The notes under the pieces are model-generated. The model was not told the origin of the DNA and searched no databases. It saw only the letters and a program-made list of their open reading frames with translations. This document shows, one piece after another, positions 1 through 7,193 of a DNA stretch of 10,465 bases. The translations under genes were made by a program, and so were the position numbers. Position 1 is the first letter of the stretch; each line of letters begins with the position of its first letter. The stretch comes from Gammaproteobacteria bacterium (lineage in GTDB: Bacteria; Pseudomonadota; Gammaproteobacteria; Ga0077536): assembly GCA_030639105.1 (NCBI GenBank), contig DAOWDI010000143.1:1-10465 (forward strand), read 5' to 3'.

Positions 1-534
1 CACGATCATAGCGTCGGGGTTCCTCAATACGTTTAGATTGAGCGGCGTTGGAGTGCCGGATCCTTGGGTAATTTCATAGGCCATTTGTTCGGTTTGCCCG
101 AGTAGTTCTCGCATTCTTAAGTCCAGGGCGGCGCGGCTGAGTTCGAGTGAATCGTTCAATGCCCGATCGATTTCGATGTCAAACCAACTATCGATTCCGC
201 GGCGAAGAAAATCCAGCGAGAAACCGTAAACCACCAATACGGGAAAGACCGCCAAGGTGACGAAAATGACGAGCATCCGAAGCGTCAGTCGTGCACCTGC
301 TTCCCGCCGCCGAAGTTGCCTGATCAGACGTCGCAGGTTGATCGCGATCAGCGTGATAAATGTCAGCAGACCCGCTGAATTCAGCAGCAACAGTATTGAA
401 TACATGGCGCCAAATTTGCCGGAATTCTGGATTGCGGCGCTCATTATGATCAACGACGTGAGCAGCGACAGGCTGAGCAGAGAAACCGCCGCGAGGACCG
501 TCGCGCGGCGGCGCTTTATGGGGTCAATGTCCAT
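1..534 (-). CDS. NtrY-like sensor histidine kinase, N-terminal part (runs off the window)
   Basis: This open frame reads leftward for 178 codons with no stop and leaves the window at position 1, so only the N-terminus is present. Three hydrophobic segments are visible at about residues 13-34, 44-66 and 86-106. A juxtamembrane stretch follows with the residues SLDFLRRGIDSWFDIEIDRAL (about 106-126, read with its neighbours), then a helical, probably periplasmic sensor segment. That pattern, and AGARLTLRML just before the third segment, is what I know from NtrY-type nitrogen/redox sensor kinases. The HAMP, PAS, HisKA and ATPase domains would lie outside the window. The ATG at 534 lies 19 bp inside the DUF4390 gene, with GGATGG just upstream as a possible ribosome site. 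An in-frame ATG at 543 is the alternative. An NtrX-type response regulator would be expected next, but that is inference. The exact signal sensed is unknown. Confidence 0.8.
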   Translation of the reverse strand, partial: MDIDPIKRRRATVLAAVSLLSLSLLTSLIIMSAAIQNSGKFGAMYSILLLLNSAGLLTFITLIAINLRRLIRQLRRREAGARLTLRMLVIFVTLAVFPVLVVYGFSLDFLRRGIDSWFDIEIDRALNDSLELSRAALDLRMRELLGQTEQMAYEITQGSGTPTPLNLNVLRNPDAMIV

Positions 535-1085
535 TGATACCATCCGCTGGACATGCGCCAGCTTGGCGAGAGATAGGCGATTGGCCGTAATGGGGCCGGC
601 AGCGACTCGAGATCGAGACGGACGCGGATCCCAATCCGGTAATCGAGCGAACGATCGATTTGGTGCTTCTCGGCAATTGGGATCTCACGGATTTGGCCGA
701 GGTTGCGTACTGCCGCTTCAATGGAATCGTGGATCCCGCGGTCACCTGTCACGAGATCGGTGATCACATATCGATCGCTGAGCGCGTGCCGTTCGATTCG
801 ATAGCGCCGACTCAGATTCAAGACACTGGGATCCCAGAGGTAGCGCCGTTGCCGTTTGATCCGAAAATCTACATCGATAATCAAGGCGACGCCGCTGCGC
901 ATCGCCTCGAGCGCGTCGTCGCTGAAGGCGAAATCTACTTCAGCACTGATCACGTACATCTCGTTGATCACCTTCGAGTCGGCCGAGTGGACGGTAATTG
1001 AGCCGGCAGCGGCGGTTGCGGGCGCCATGCTCAGGGCAAAGACAAGCAGCATTGCCCCGGTCGCGTTTGTGGCCAACCTCAGCAC
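516..1085 (-). CDS. Secreted DUF4390 protein of unknown function
   Basis: The product has 189 residues. It starts with a signal peptide: a short basic start, a hydrophobic stretch at about residues 10-21, and a likely cleavage site near ATAAAG at about 24-28. It is therefore predicted to be exported. The mature part is a single soluble domain ending in SSGWYQWTLTP, a tail with the aromatic spacing I recognise from the DUF4390 family (proteobacterial, function unknown). The start used is a GTG at 1085. An ATG at residue 12 (around 1052) would cut into the signal peptide and is less likely. The gene lies 70 bp after rsmB, and its end overlaps the start of the NtrY-like kinase by 19 bp, so the two are probably translationally coupled. 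A role in the kinase's envelope sensing is possible but only an inference from position. Confidence 0.8.
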   Translation of the reverse strand: MLRLATNATGAMLLVFALSMAPATAAAGSITVHSADSKVINEMYVISAEVDFAFSDDALEAMRSGVALIIDVDFRIKRQRRYLWDPSVLNLSRRYRIERHALSDRYVITDLVTGDRGIHDSIEAAVRNLGQIREIPIAEKHQIDRSLDYRIGIRVRLDLESLPAPLRPIAYLSPSWRMSSGWYQWTLTP

Positions 1086-1155
1086 TGCATTTCGCGTCTG
1101 TTAGGCCGTCCGCACGCGATCGCGGCGGAAAAGGGTTGTTGTTTAAAGTCGGTGG

Positions 1156-2460
1156 TCACTCTTTTATGAGGCGGGCATAGTAGAACCCGTCCATATGCTC
1201 CTCTCCGGTAATGATTTGGCGGCCACAAGCGGTTGCTACACCCCAAGGGGCCTCTATTCGGTCGATCCGGATCCCTGCCCCGCCGGCGATAAATCGGGAT
1301 ACGACCTCGTCATTTTCGGCCTTCAACACAGAGCATGTTCCGTATATAAGCTTACCCCCTGGTTTGAGCAGTAGCCATAATGAATTGAGTAAATGGATCT
1401 GTTGGTCGACCAGTCTGGGAATATCCTCCTCGCGGCGGTGGATCTTGATGTCAGGGTGACGTCGAATGACACCGCTGCCGGAGCAGGGCGCGTCAATCAG
1501 GATGCGCTCGAACGGGACCCCATCCCACCAGTCATTGACCCGGGCCGCATCGGTCCTATGTATTACCGCACTCAAGCCTAAGCGGTGCATCGTATCCCTG
1601 AGCAAGGCGATGCGATGATCGAAACGGTCGATAGCGACGACACTCAATTGCCGAATAGGTGATTCCAGAATGTGGGCTGTTTTCCCACCCGGAGCCGCGC
1701 AGGCATCGAGCACACGCGCACAATCGGGTAGATCGAGGACATCCACCGCTAATTGAGCGGCCTCATCCTGAATCGACACGCTGCCCTGTTCGAACCCGGG
1801 TAACGATCCCACCGGGACCGGCTTATCGAGGCGAATGCCATGTTCGGCATACCTCGTTGCTCGTGCCCCGATGCCAGCGACCATTAGCCGTTGTAGGTAC
1901 TCATCGCGCGAACCGCGGCGGGCATTGACGCGAAGTGAACACGGTGGGTAATCGTTGTCGGCGGCGAGCATCGTCTCCCAGTACCGGGGCCAGTCGCGCT
2001 GTAAGGCCCGGACAAACCACTCGAGGTGGGCGGTGCGTTTGGCAACGGAACTCATCACCAGTTTGTCGAGTTCCGGTGCGCGGCGAACCGCATTACGCAG
2101 AGTCCCGTTAATGAGTCTTTTTGCCCACGCCTTCTTAATTCCTACGCACGCATCGACGGTAGCCCCGACGGCGGCGTGGGTCGGCGTGGACAAATACTGC
2201 AGTTGATAGAGGCCGATCAACAGCAGCATTTCAATATCTCGATCGCGTTCACGTAAGGGCCGGCATAGCAGGCTTTGCAATTGCGCCAGCAATCTCCAAT
2301 ACCAGCGCAGCACCCCGTACACCAGCTCTTGGGCGAATGCGCGATCGCGTGGGTCTTCGACAGGGTCAAGTGCTTTGCCTAAAACAGTATCGAGCGACTT
2401 TCCCTTACCGGCTATCAGCGTCAGTACATTCGCCGCAATGGCACGTGTATTTAGCGCCAT
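1156..2460 (-). CDS. rsmB: 16S rRNA (cytosine(967)-C(5))-methyltransferase RsmB
   Basis: RsmB (Sun/Fmu) methylates C967 of 16S rRNA using S-adenosylmethionine. The 434-residue length fits the family. Residues 1 to about 135 form the NusB-like RNA-binding domain. The Rossmann methyltransferase domain follows, with the SAM motif DACAAPGGKT at 252-261, an acidic SAM-ribose region at VVAIDRF (274-280), motif IV DAPCSGSG at 323-330 with Cys326, and motif VI GTCS with Cys376. In the m5C methyltransferase family the motif VI cysteine is the nucleophile and the motif IV cysteine helps release the product. Both are present, so the enzyme should be active. The ATG at 2460 is only 6 bp after the fmt stop, which suggests coupled translation in a def-fmt-rsmB operon. 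No clear Shine-Dalgarno sequence is seen. Confidence 0.96.
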   Translation of the reverse strand: MALNTRAIAANVLTLIAGKGKSLDTVLGKALDPVEDPRDRAFAQELVYGVLRWYWRLLAQLQSLLCRPLRERDRDIEMLLLIGLYQLQYLSTPTHAAVGATVDACVGIKKAWAKRLINGTLRNAVRRAPELDKLVMSSVAKRTAHLEWFVRALQRDWPRYWETMLAADNDYPPCSLRVNARRGSRDEYLQRLMVAGIGARATRYAEHGIRLDKPVPVGSLPGFEQGSVSIQDEAAQLAVDVLDLPDCARVLDACAAPGGKTAHILESPIRQLSVVAIDRFDHRIALLRDTMHRLGLSAVIHRTDAARVNDWWDGVPFERILIDAPCSGSGVIRRHPDIKIHRREEDIPRLVDQQIHLLNSLWLLLKPGGKLIYGTCSVLKAENDEVVSRFIAGGAGIRIDRIEAPWGVATACGRQIITGEEHMDGFYYARLIKE

Positions 2461-2466
2461 CGTCGG

Positions 2467-3414
2467 TCAGCTCGGTACCAAGAGTTGTCCGAAACCATTG
2501 ATAAACTCCGCGGCGCTCATGCACCGTTTCCCTGCGGGTTGCAGTCGCGTTACCCGCAATACGCCATGGGCGGTCGCGATGTCGATTCCATCATCATTGG
2601 CCGCGACGATCGTTCCGGGCTGGTTGCCTGGTGCCGCGTCAACCGCGGTTGCCGACCACACCTTTACCTTCGTCGTTTTGAATTGGGTTGTCGTGACCGG
2701 AGCGGGATTCAATGCCCTGACCCGGCGCGCGAGTTCCCTCGCGTCTTGCGTCCAGTCGAGCACGCGGTCCTCTGCCGATATCTTTGGTGCGTAGACGGCC
2801 TCCCCTTCCTCCTGCGACGTTTCAACCAGGCGATCGTTCAGCAGATCGTCGATCGCGGCCTCGAGAGAATCTGCTCCCAACCTCGCGAGTTTGTCGTGTA
2901 GCACCCCCGCCGTGTCGCTATCATCAATCTTGCATGATCGCTGCAACAACACGGGACCTGCATCGAGCGCCGCGACGATGCGCATAATGCTGATCCCCGT
3001 TTCCTCATCGCCCGCCATGATTGCGCGTTGAATCGGCGCCGCGCCGCGCCAGCGGGGCAGCAACGAGGCATGAACGTTTAGCACAAGCCGCGGTTGGGAG
3101 ATGATCGCTGGCGGCAACAGCAAGCCGTAGGCGACGACAACCAGTATTTGTGCCCCAAGCGATTGGAACGCCTCGATTTCGCCGCGCGGCTTCAAGCTCG
3201 CGGGTTGAAAAACTGGAATAGACAGATCGATGGCTGTTTGTTTGACGGCGCTGGGCTGTGGACGCCGCCCGCGGCCGGCCGGCCGATCGGGCTGTGTATA
3301 AACCGCGATGATATCGATGCGGCGATGAGACCGCAGCCGTTGCAGTGACGGGAGAGCAAACTCGGGGGTTCCGGCAAAAACCACCCCGAGACGATTTGAG
3401 TCGTCAGTTTGCAT
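2467..3414 (-). CDS. fmt: Methionyl-tRNA formyltransferase
   Basis: Fmt transfers a formyl group from 10-formyl-tetrahydrofolate to the amino group of Met on initiator tRNA. The 315-residue product matches the family length. The N-terminal Rossmann-type domain (residues about 9-190) begins VVFAGTPEFA. It has the basic loop QPDRPAGRGR (41-50), which in the E. coli enzyme lies near the loop that contacts the tRNA acceptor end. The catalytic block VLNVHASLLPRWRGAAPIQR (111-130) supplies Asn113 and His115, and Asp151 in DAGP completes the triad. The C-terminal OB-fold domain starts near EDRVLDW and contains RRVRALNPAP. The ATG at 3414 is 59 bp after the def stop, with only a weak GAAG as a possible ribosome site. 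Its partner reaction, deformylation, is encoded immediately upstream. Confidence 0.97.
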   Translation of the reverse strand: MQTDDSNRLGVVFAGTPEFALPSLQRLRSHRRIDIIAVYTQPDRPAGRGRRPQPSAVKQTAIDLSIPVFQPASLKPRGEIEAFQSLGAQILVVVAYGLLLPPAIISQPRLVLNVHASLLPRWRGAAPIQRAIMAGDEETGISIMRIVAALDAGPVLLQRSCKIDDSDTAGVLHDKLARLGADSLEAAIDDLLNDRLVETSQEEGEAVYAPKISAEDRVLDWTQDARELARRVRALNPAPVTTTQFKTTKVKVWSATAVDAAPGNQPGTIVAANDDGIDIATAHGVLRVTRLQPAGKRCMSAAEFINGFGQLLVPS

Positions 3415-3473
3415 CGACTTCGAAGGCTGGATCGATTGTCGTCACAATGCTGTGGCCGCAACCGGATGCTGCC

Positions 3474-3977
3474 CTATAAGGATTGCTTTTGACCTCTTCC
3501 CAGCTTCTTACGGATCCGTGAGCGTTTTAGCTGAGACAGGTAGTCGACAAACAGTTTTCCGTCGAGGTGGTCTATTTCGTGTTGGATGCACACTGCGAGG
3601 AGACCATCGACATCGAATTCGATCGCCTTGCCGGTCTTATCGAGTCCCTGCACGCGGATTTGCTCCGCTCGTTCGATGGTCTCAAAGACCCCCGGTACCG
3701 ACAGACAGCCCTCTTCCATCTGTTCGGTTCCAGCACTCGCGAGGATCGACGGATTGATCAAGCATACCGGTGCGTCGTGGCTTTCGGACACATCGGTGAT
3801 CAGAATTCGCTTATGGACGTTGACCTGTGTCGCGGCGAGGCCAATCCCCGGCGCGTCGTACATGGTCTCAAACATATCGTCGACCAGGCGCTGGATCTCA
3901 TCGTCAACACCCGTCACCGGTGTTGCCGTGTTGCGCAGTCGTGGGTCCGGATAATGGAGGATTTGCAATATTGCCAT
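3474..3977 (-). CDS. def: Peptide deformylase
   Basis: Def removes the formyl group from the N-terminal Met of new proteins at the ribosome exit. The 167-residue product has all three family motifs: GIGLAATQV (44-52), EEGCLSVPG (88-96) and QHEIDHLDG (132-140). The metal ligands are Cys91, His133 and His137, and Glu134 is the general base. These are one position offset from the E. coli enzyme, with no gaps. The C-terminus is short and basic ([15 protein letters not shown]), which suits ribosome association; this last point is inference. It is the first gene of the leftward operon, starting at the ATG at 3977. A sigma70-like promoter lies about 30-57 bp upstream. The sequence just before the start shows no strong Shine-Dalgarno. 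Confidence 0.97.
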   Translation of the reverse strand: MAILQILHYPDPRLRNTATPVTGVDDEIQRLVDDMFETMYDAPGIGLAATQVNVHKRILITDVSESHDAPVCLINPSILASAGTEQMEEGCLSVPGVFETIERAEQIRVQGLDKTGKAIEFDVDGLLAVCIQHEIDHLDGKLFVDYLSQLKRSRIRKKLGRGQKQSL

Positions 3978-4005
3978 ATTCTAAATGCATCTCGCATCGT
4001 CCTGT

Positions 4006-4034
4006 AGAATACTGCTAAGACACTGATTATTCAA
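4006..4034 (-). promoter_or_regulatory. Putative sigma70 promoter for the def-fmt-rsmB operon
   Basis: Read leftward, a -35 box TTGAAT (4034-4029) and a -10 box TATTCT (4011-4006) are separated by exactly 17 bp. Each matches the sigma70 consensus at four of six positions. Transcription would begin near position 4000, giving a leader of about 22 nt before the def ATG. The call rests on sequence and placement only. Confidence 0.5.
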
Positions 4035-4071
4035 TAGGATTTCACTTTCATAGTAGAAATTACAGTTTCAG

Positions 4072-4100
4072 TTAGAAAATAGGAAAATATCTGCTAAAAT
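4072..4100 (+). promoter_or_regulatory. Possible sigma70 promoter for the tsaP-dprA direction
   Basis: A good -10 box TAAAAT (4095-4100) is preceded after 17 bp by a weak -35 box TTAGAA (4072-4077, three of six matches). The start of transcription would be near 4107, about 24 nt before the tsaP ATG. The AT-rich setting makes chance matches likely, so this is tentative. The -10 overlaps one copy of the CTGCTAA direct repeat. Confidence 0.35.
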
Positions 4101-4118
4101 ACTTTAAGGATTGTATGT

Positions 4119-4123
4119 AAAGG
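4119..4123 (+). promoter_or_regulatory. Ribosome binding site for the LysM (TsaP-like) gene
   Basis: AAAGG lies 7 nt before the ATG at 4131. It supports that start, which also gives a complete signal peptide. Confidence 0.6.
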
Positions 4124-4130
4124 TACTGAA

Positions 4131-5312
4131 ATGCCGATAAAAATTATTGTTCTAACCGTGTTGCTGACAGGACTCGGCCCAGCTGTCGGCGATGAGGTCA
4201 TAATTAATCCGGACAACCCCGGTGCTTATACCGTCGTCAAGGGCGATACATTGTGGGACATATCCGGGCGTTTTCTGACCTATCCCTGGCAGTGGCCCGA
4301 TATCTGGCAGGCCAACCCCCAGATTGAGAATCCTCATCTCATATACCCCGGGGACCAAGTATACCTGACCTACAAGGATGGCCGGCCGGTCCTGAATCTC
4401 GCACGCGGCGGACTCTACGGCGGTAGGCGGGTAAAGTTATCGCCGTCGGTCAGAGAATATCGCCACGATGACGCGATTGCGCCCATCCCATTGGATGCAA
4501 TCCGGCCATTCATGTCGCGCCCGCGGGTGATGGAACTCAGCGATATCGACAAAACCGGCTATGTCATTTCGAGTCAGGATCAGCATCTCGCGAACGGTTC
4601 GGGACATCGCATCTACATTCGTAATCTCGTCGATCCGACAACGGACAAATATTCCGTGTTTCGCCCCGGTGGCGAGTATCGCGATGGCGAAACCAGCGAG
4701 TTGCTAGGTCACGAAGCGTTGCATATCGGTGATGCGATCATTGAACGTGGTGGCGATCCGGCGACCGCGCGCGTGGTCCATTCGAACCGTGAGATCTTGG
4801 CCGGCGATCGCTTGATGCCGCAACAGATGGATGAATATCCAGATTTTGTGCCGCGCGCCCCGAATGGCGGTGTTGACGGTAATATCATCTCGGTCGTTGA
4901 TGGGGTTTCTCAAATCGGTCAATACCAGGTCGTCGTCCTCGACCGTGGTGCTGAAGACGGTTTGATCCCCGGTCACGTGCTCGCAATCTACCAAGCGGGC
5001 GTTGAGGTCGAGGATGAGCTCGGAACGGCCATCGAGGCGCAGGAGAACTATGATGCCGTCCAGCGCGCCCCCGAAGAAAGCTCCGGTCTAACGCACGTCA
5101 CCAATAGCATTTATGCGAATCTCGTGGCGGTGAAACGCTCGCTGGATGAATTCCTTAACGAACCGAGGGGCGGGCGCCCACAAACGGTGGTCTTACCTGA
5201 AGAAAGGGCCGGGGAATTGATGGTTTTCCGGACGTTCGATAACGTAAGTTATGCGCTGATCATGAACACACAGCGGCCCATACATGTCTTGGATAAGGTA
5301 AGAAATCCGTAA
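4131..5312 (+). CDS. tsaP: Secreted LysM peptidoglycan-binding protein, TsaP-like (type IV pilus secretin-associated)
   Basis: The 393-residue product begins with a signal peptide (hydrophobic residues about 3-18, likely cleavage near residue 20), so it should act in the periplasm. A single LysM domain follows at about 32-80: YTVVKGDTLWDISGRF, then WPDIWQANPQIENPHLIYPGDQVYL. This LysM variant with the PWQWPDIW insertion is the one found in TsaP-family proteins such as P. aeruginosa PA0020. In Neisseria, TsaP binds peptidoglycan and anchors the type IV pilus secretin PilQ. The remaining 300 residues show no cysteines and no membrane segment. Part of that stretch (near GQYQVVVLDRGAEDGLIPGHVLAIY, about 264-288) looks like a beta-rich domain. 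The position directly before dprA and divergent from def matches the Pseudomonas tsaP locus, which supports the assignment. A plain cell-wall-binding protein unrelated to pili remains possible if the genome lacks pilQ. Confidence 0.82.
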   Translation: MPIKIIVLTVLLTGLGPAVGDEVIINPDNPGAYTVVKGDTLWDISGRFLTYPWQWPDIWQANPQIENPHLIYPGDQVYLTYKDGRPVLNLARGGLYGGRRVKLSPSVREYRHDDAIAPIPLDAIRPFMSRPRVMELSDIDKTGYVISSQDQHLANGSGHRIYIRNLVDPTTDKYSVFRPGGEYRDGETSELLGHEALHIGDAIIERGGDPATARVVHSNREILAGDRLMPQQMDEYPDFVPRAPNGGVDGNIISVVDGVSQIGQYQVVVLDRGAEDGLIPGHVLAIYQAGVEVEDELGTAIEAQENYDAVQRAPEESSGLTHVTNSIYANLVAVKRSLDEFLNEPRGGRPQTVVLPEERAGELMVFRTFDNVSYALIMNTQRPIHVLDKVRNP

Positions 5313-5402
5313 GCCTGAAAGAAGGCCCCGGGTGCGGATCGGCCGATCGCTGCTGCTTGAGCTTGGTGCCGGGAGGCGGGTGCAATGGTGTGTGCACGCC
5401 GC

Positions 5403-5408
5403 TACAAT
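5403..5408 (+). promoter_or_regulatory. Possible -10 element just before dprA
   Basis: TACAAT (five of six matches to the -10 consensus) ends 8 nt before the dprA ATG. A weak -35, GTGCAA at 5380-5385, lies 17 bp upstream. If used, transcription would start at or beside the ATG and yield a nearly leaderless dprA mRNA, which fits the lack of a Shine-Dalgarno there. Confidence 0.3.
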
Positions 5409-5416
5409 AGTCGCCG

Positions 5417-6535
5417 ATGGACAAAGGATTGGACATCGGCGAACGCCGTTGCGTATTGGCTTTTCACGCCGCCGCGGCAGATAGCCCGCGAAAACTCGCT
5501 CGATTTTCCCACGCATTTACCCGTTCCCGTACGGCCGGCGCCGCGGTCAAATGCATGACAACTACGCTCGGCTCACTTGCGCGAGAACTTGATTGTGAGC
5601 TGGATTGGGCGGCAGCTGATGCTGCGATCGCATGGGCTGGTGAACCCCAGCGGCGGATCATCACGATTTATGATCCCGGCTATCCCGAGTTGCTAAGAGA
5701 GATAGCGGTGCCTCCGACCGTACTGTTCGTCCAGGGTCACCAGGGCGCCGTGAGCAATCCGCAGATCGCTGTCGTTGGGAGTCGCAAGGGCACCTACTAT
5801 GGTTTGGAGACCGCCTATAAAATTGCTGGAACCCTGACGCATTTGGGTTTCACCGTAACCAGTGGGCTGGCTGCGGGCATAGACGGTGCGGCACATCGTG
5901 GGGCACTCGATGCCGGGGGTCCCACCGTGGCGGTATTCGGCTGCGGTATCGACCGCGTGTACCCGGCACGACACCAGGACTTGGCCAAGAAAATTAGCCT
6001 CTCAGGCGCATTGATCTCTGAGTTCCCGATTGGCAGCCCGCCGCGTCCATACCATTTCCCTCGCCGCAATCGAGTGATAAGCGGGCTAAGTTTCGGGACG
6101 GTCGTTGTTGAAGCGGCCGCCAAAAGCGGTTCGATTTCGACGGCGCTGCATGCGGCCGAACAAGGTCGTGAGGTATTCGCCGTCCCCGGTTCGATACGCA
6201 ACCCGATGGCGGCGGGGTGTCACTTGCTCATCAAGCAGGGTGCGATGCTGGTCGAAAACATCAATGACATCATCGAACAGTTGCCGGGCGTTCTAAAACC
6301 GCCATCGTTGCCCGAGCTTAAGCGTGTGCCCGCGGATCCGCAAAAAACCGGATCGCACACTGGCGAGGAGCGGCGCCTGCTCGACGCCTGTGCCTTTGAG
6401 CCGGCAACGTTTGACGAAATCGTGCACCGCTCTGGATTGACGGCAACAGAGGTTTCGGCCATCCTGTCGGCCCTTGAGGTTAGAGGGCTGGTGCGGTCTT
6501 TTGCCGGAAATACCTACCTCAAAATTGTCAATTGA
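5417..6535 (+). CDS. dprA: DNA-processing protein DprA (Smf)
   Basis: DprA binds single-stranded DNA entering by natural transformation and loads RecA on it. The gene is also widespread in species not known to be competent. The 372-residue product has the usual layout. An N-terminal helical region (about 10-75) precedes the strand PGYPELLREIAVPPTVLFVQG. The Rossmann-fold core runs from about 115 to 290, with VVGSRKGTYYG (119-128), TSGLAAGIDGAAHRGAL (148-164), GCGIDRVYP (175-183), FPRRNRVISGLS (214-225) and the block KSGSISTALHAAEQGREVFAVPG (236-258). A C-terminal winged-helix domain follows at about 315-370 (TFDEIVHRSGLTATEVSAIL). The ATG at 5417 has no Shine-Dalgarno. A TTG four codons later is a rival start, while Met47 would cut the N-terminal domain. 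It lies 104 bp after tsaP and 118 bp before smg, the usual neighbours. Confidence 0.95.
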   Translation: MDKGLDIGERRCVLAFHAAAADSPRKLARFSHAFTRSRTAGAAVKCMTTTLGSLARELDCELDWAAADAAIAWAGEPQRRIITIYDPGYPELLREIAVPPTVLFVQGHQGAVSNPQIAVVGSRKGTYYGLETAYKIAGTLTHLGFTVTSGLAAGIDGAAHRGALDAGGPTVAVFGCGIDRVYPARHQDLAKKISLSGALISEFPIGSPPRPYHFPRRNRVISGLSFGTVVVEAAAKSGSISTALHAAEQGREVFAVPGSIRNPMAAGCHLLIKQGAMLVENINDIIEQLPGVLKPPSLPELKRVPADPQKTGSHTGEERRLLDACAFEPATFDEIVHRSGLTATEVSAILSALEVRGLVRSFAGNTYLKIVN

Positions 6536-6644
6536 ACGGTATTTTATTAGGTTTCCGGAGTATGGTTTGACTGTGGCGCAGGGGCCGGAAGCGATGACGA
6601 TAGACCGATGGCATCTCCGTTCGCCATTGTTTGACCAACTCATC

Positions 6645-6648
6645 GAGG
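6645..6648 (+). promoter_or_regulatory. Ribosome binding site for smg
   Basis: GAGG lies 5 nt before the ATG at 6654 and fixes the smg start. No other credible signal stands out in the 118-bp gap after dprA. Confidence 0.6.
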
Positions 6649-6653
6649 CATAG

Positions 6654-7133
6654 ATGAAGCAAACTGTAATCGATATTCTGATCTATCTATTCGAGCATTA
6701 CATCGATGATGAGATTGAGCTCGAAGCCGATCAGGACAGGGTAAAATCGGAGTTACGGGACGCCGGGTTCGATGGGATAGAGATTGCGAAGGCATTTGAC
6801 TGGCTAGAGGGTTTGGCGACAACCGATGAACAGGCAGCGACTCTAATCTCCGAAAATATCACCTCTGTTCGTATCTATGCGTTCGAGGAAGAGGCGAAGC
6901 TCGACGCCGAATGTCGTGGGTTCTTACATTTTCTGGGAGAGGTCGGCGTGCTCGACGCGACAAACCGGGAATTGGTCATCGATCGCGTCATGGCTCTGGG
7001 GGCGGATGAAATTGATATCGGTCAATTGAAGTGGATCGTTTTGATGGTTTTATTCAATCGGCCTGGACAAGAGCACGCATTTGTATGGATGGAAGATCTA
7101 GACTTGGACGATATGTACGGGTGTGTACATTAG
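6654..7133 (+). CDS. smg: Smg family protein (DUF494)
   Basis: This 159-residue acidic protein is nearly the length of E. coli Smg (about 157). It opens MKQTVIDILIYLFEHYID, contains a long helical, acidic middle (DDEIELEADQDRVKSELRDAGF), and has the family block FLHFLGEVGVLDATNRELVIDRVMAL at about 91-116. It ends with a short segment, MEDLDLDDMYGCVH. It has no signal peptide or membrane segment and is probably cytoplasmic. The molecular function of the family is not established, but smg is found next to dprA across Gammaproteobacteria, as here. A chaperone-like or DNA-linked role would be a guess. Confidence 0.93.
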   Translation: MKQTVIDILIYLFEHYIDDEIELEADQDRVKSELRDAGFDGIEIAKAFDWLEGLATTDEQAATLISENITSVRIYAFEEEAKLDAECRGFLHFLGEVGVLDATNRELVIDRVMALGADEIDIGQLKWIVLMVLFNRPGQEHAFVWMEDLDLDDMYGCVH

Positions 7134-7193
7134 CGTCAACCCTTCCTTCCCAAGTTTATCTCCTGATTAACCCGGACAGGTAAACGGTATTGT

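Larger units (their letters stand above)
3978..4130. other. AT-rich divergent intergenic region between def and tsaP
   Basis: This 153-bp gap separates the leftward and rightward gene blocks and is clearly richer in A and T than the coding regions. It must hold the promoters for both directions. Related short motifs recur: GTAGAAT (from 4004), GTAGAAAT (from 4053) and TTAGAAAAT (from 4072). A 13-bp imperfect direct repeat, CTGCTAAgAcACT versus CTGCTAAaAtACT, lies at 4012-4024 and 4091-4103. No ORF with a credible ribosome site is present. Confidence 0.75.

Noticed and set aside
257..763. Plus-strand ORF of 168 codons across the kinase and DUF4390 genes
   Set aside because: The translation is rich in Arg and Ser and shows low complexity, and it lies opposite two real genes.
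3567..4007. Plus-strand ORF of 146 codons opposite def
   Set aside because: def has complete catalytic motifs in the other strand, so this is a shadow.
5337..5348. Perfect 12-bp palindrome GATCGGCCGATC between tsaP and dprA as a terminator or operator
   Set aside because: It has no T-tract, no loop, and fits the general CGATCG excess in this DNA. There is nothing to tie it to a regulator.
1116..5631. GCGATCGC octamers as a sign of cyanobacterial origin
   Set aside because: Gene order and the protein families (TsaP, Smg, DUF4390, NtrY-like) are proteobacterial. The motif alone does not set taxonomy.
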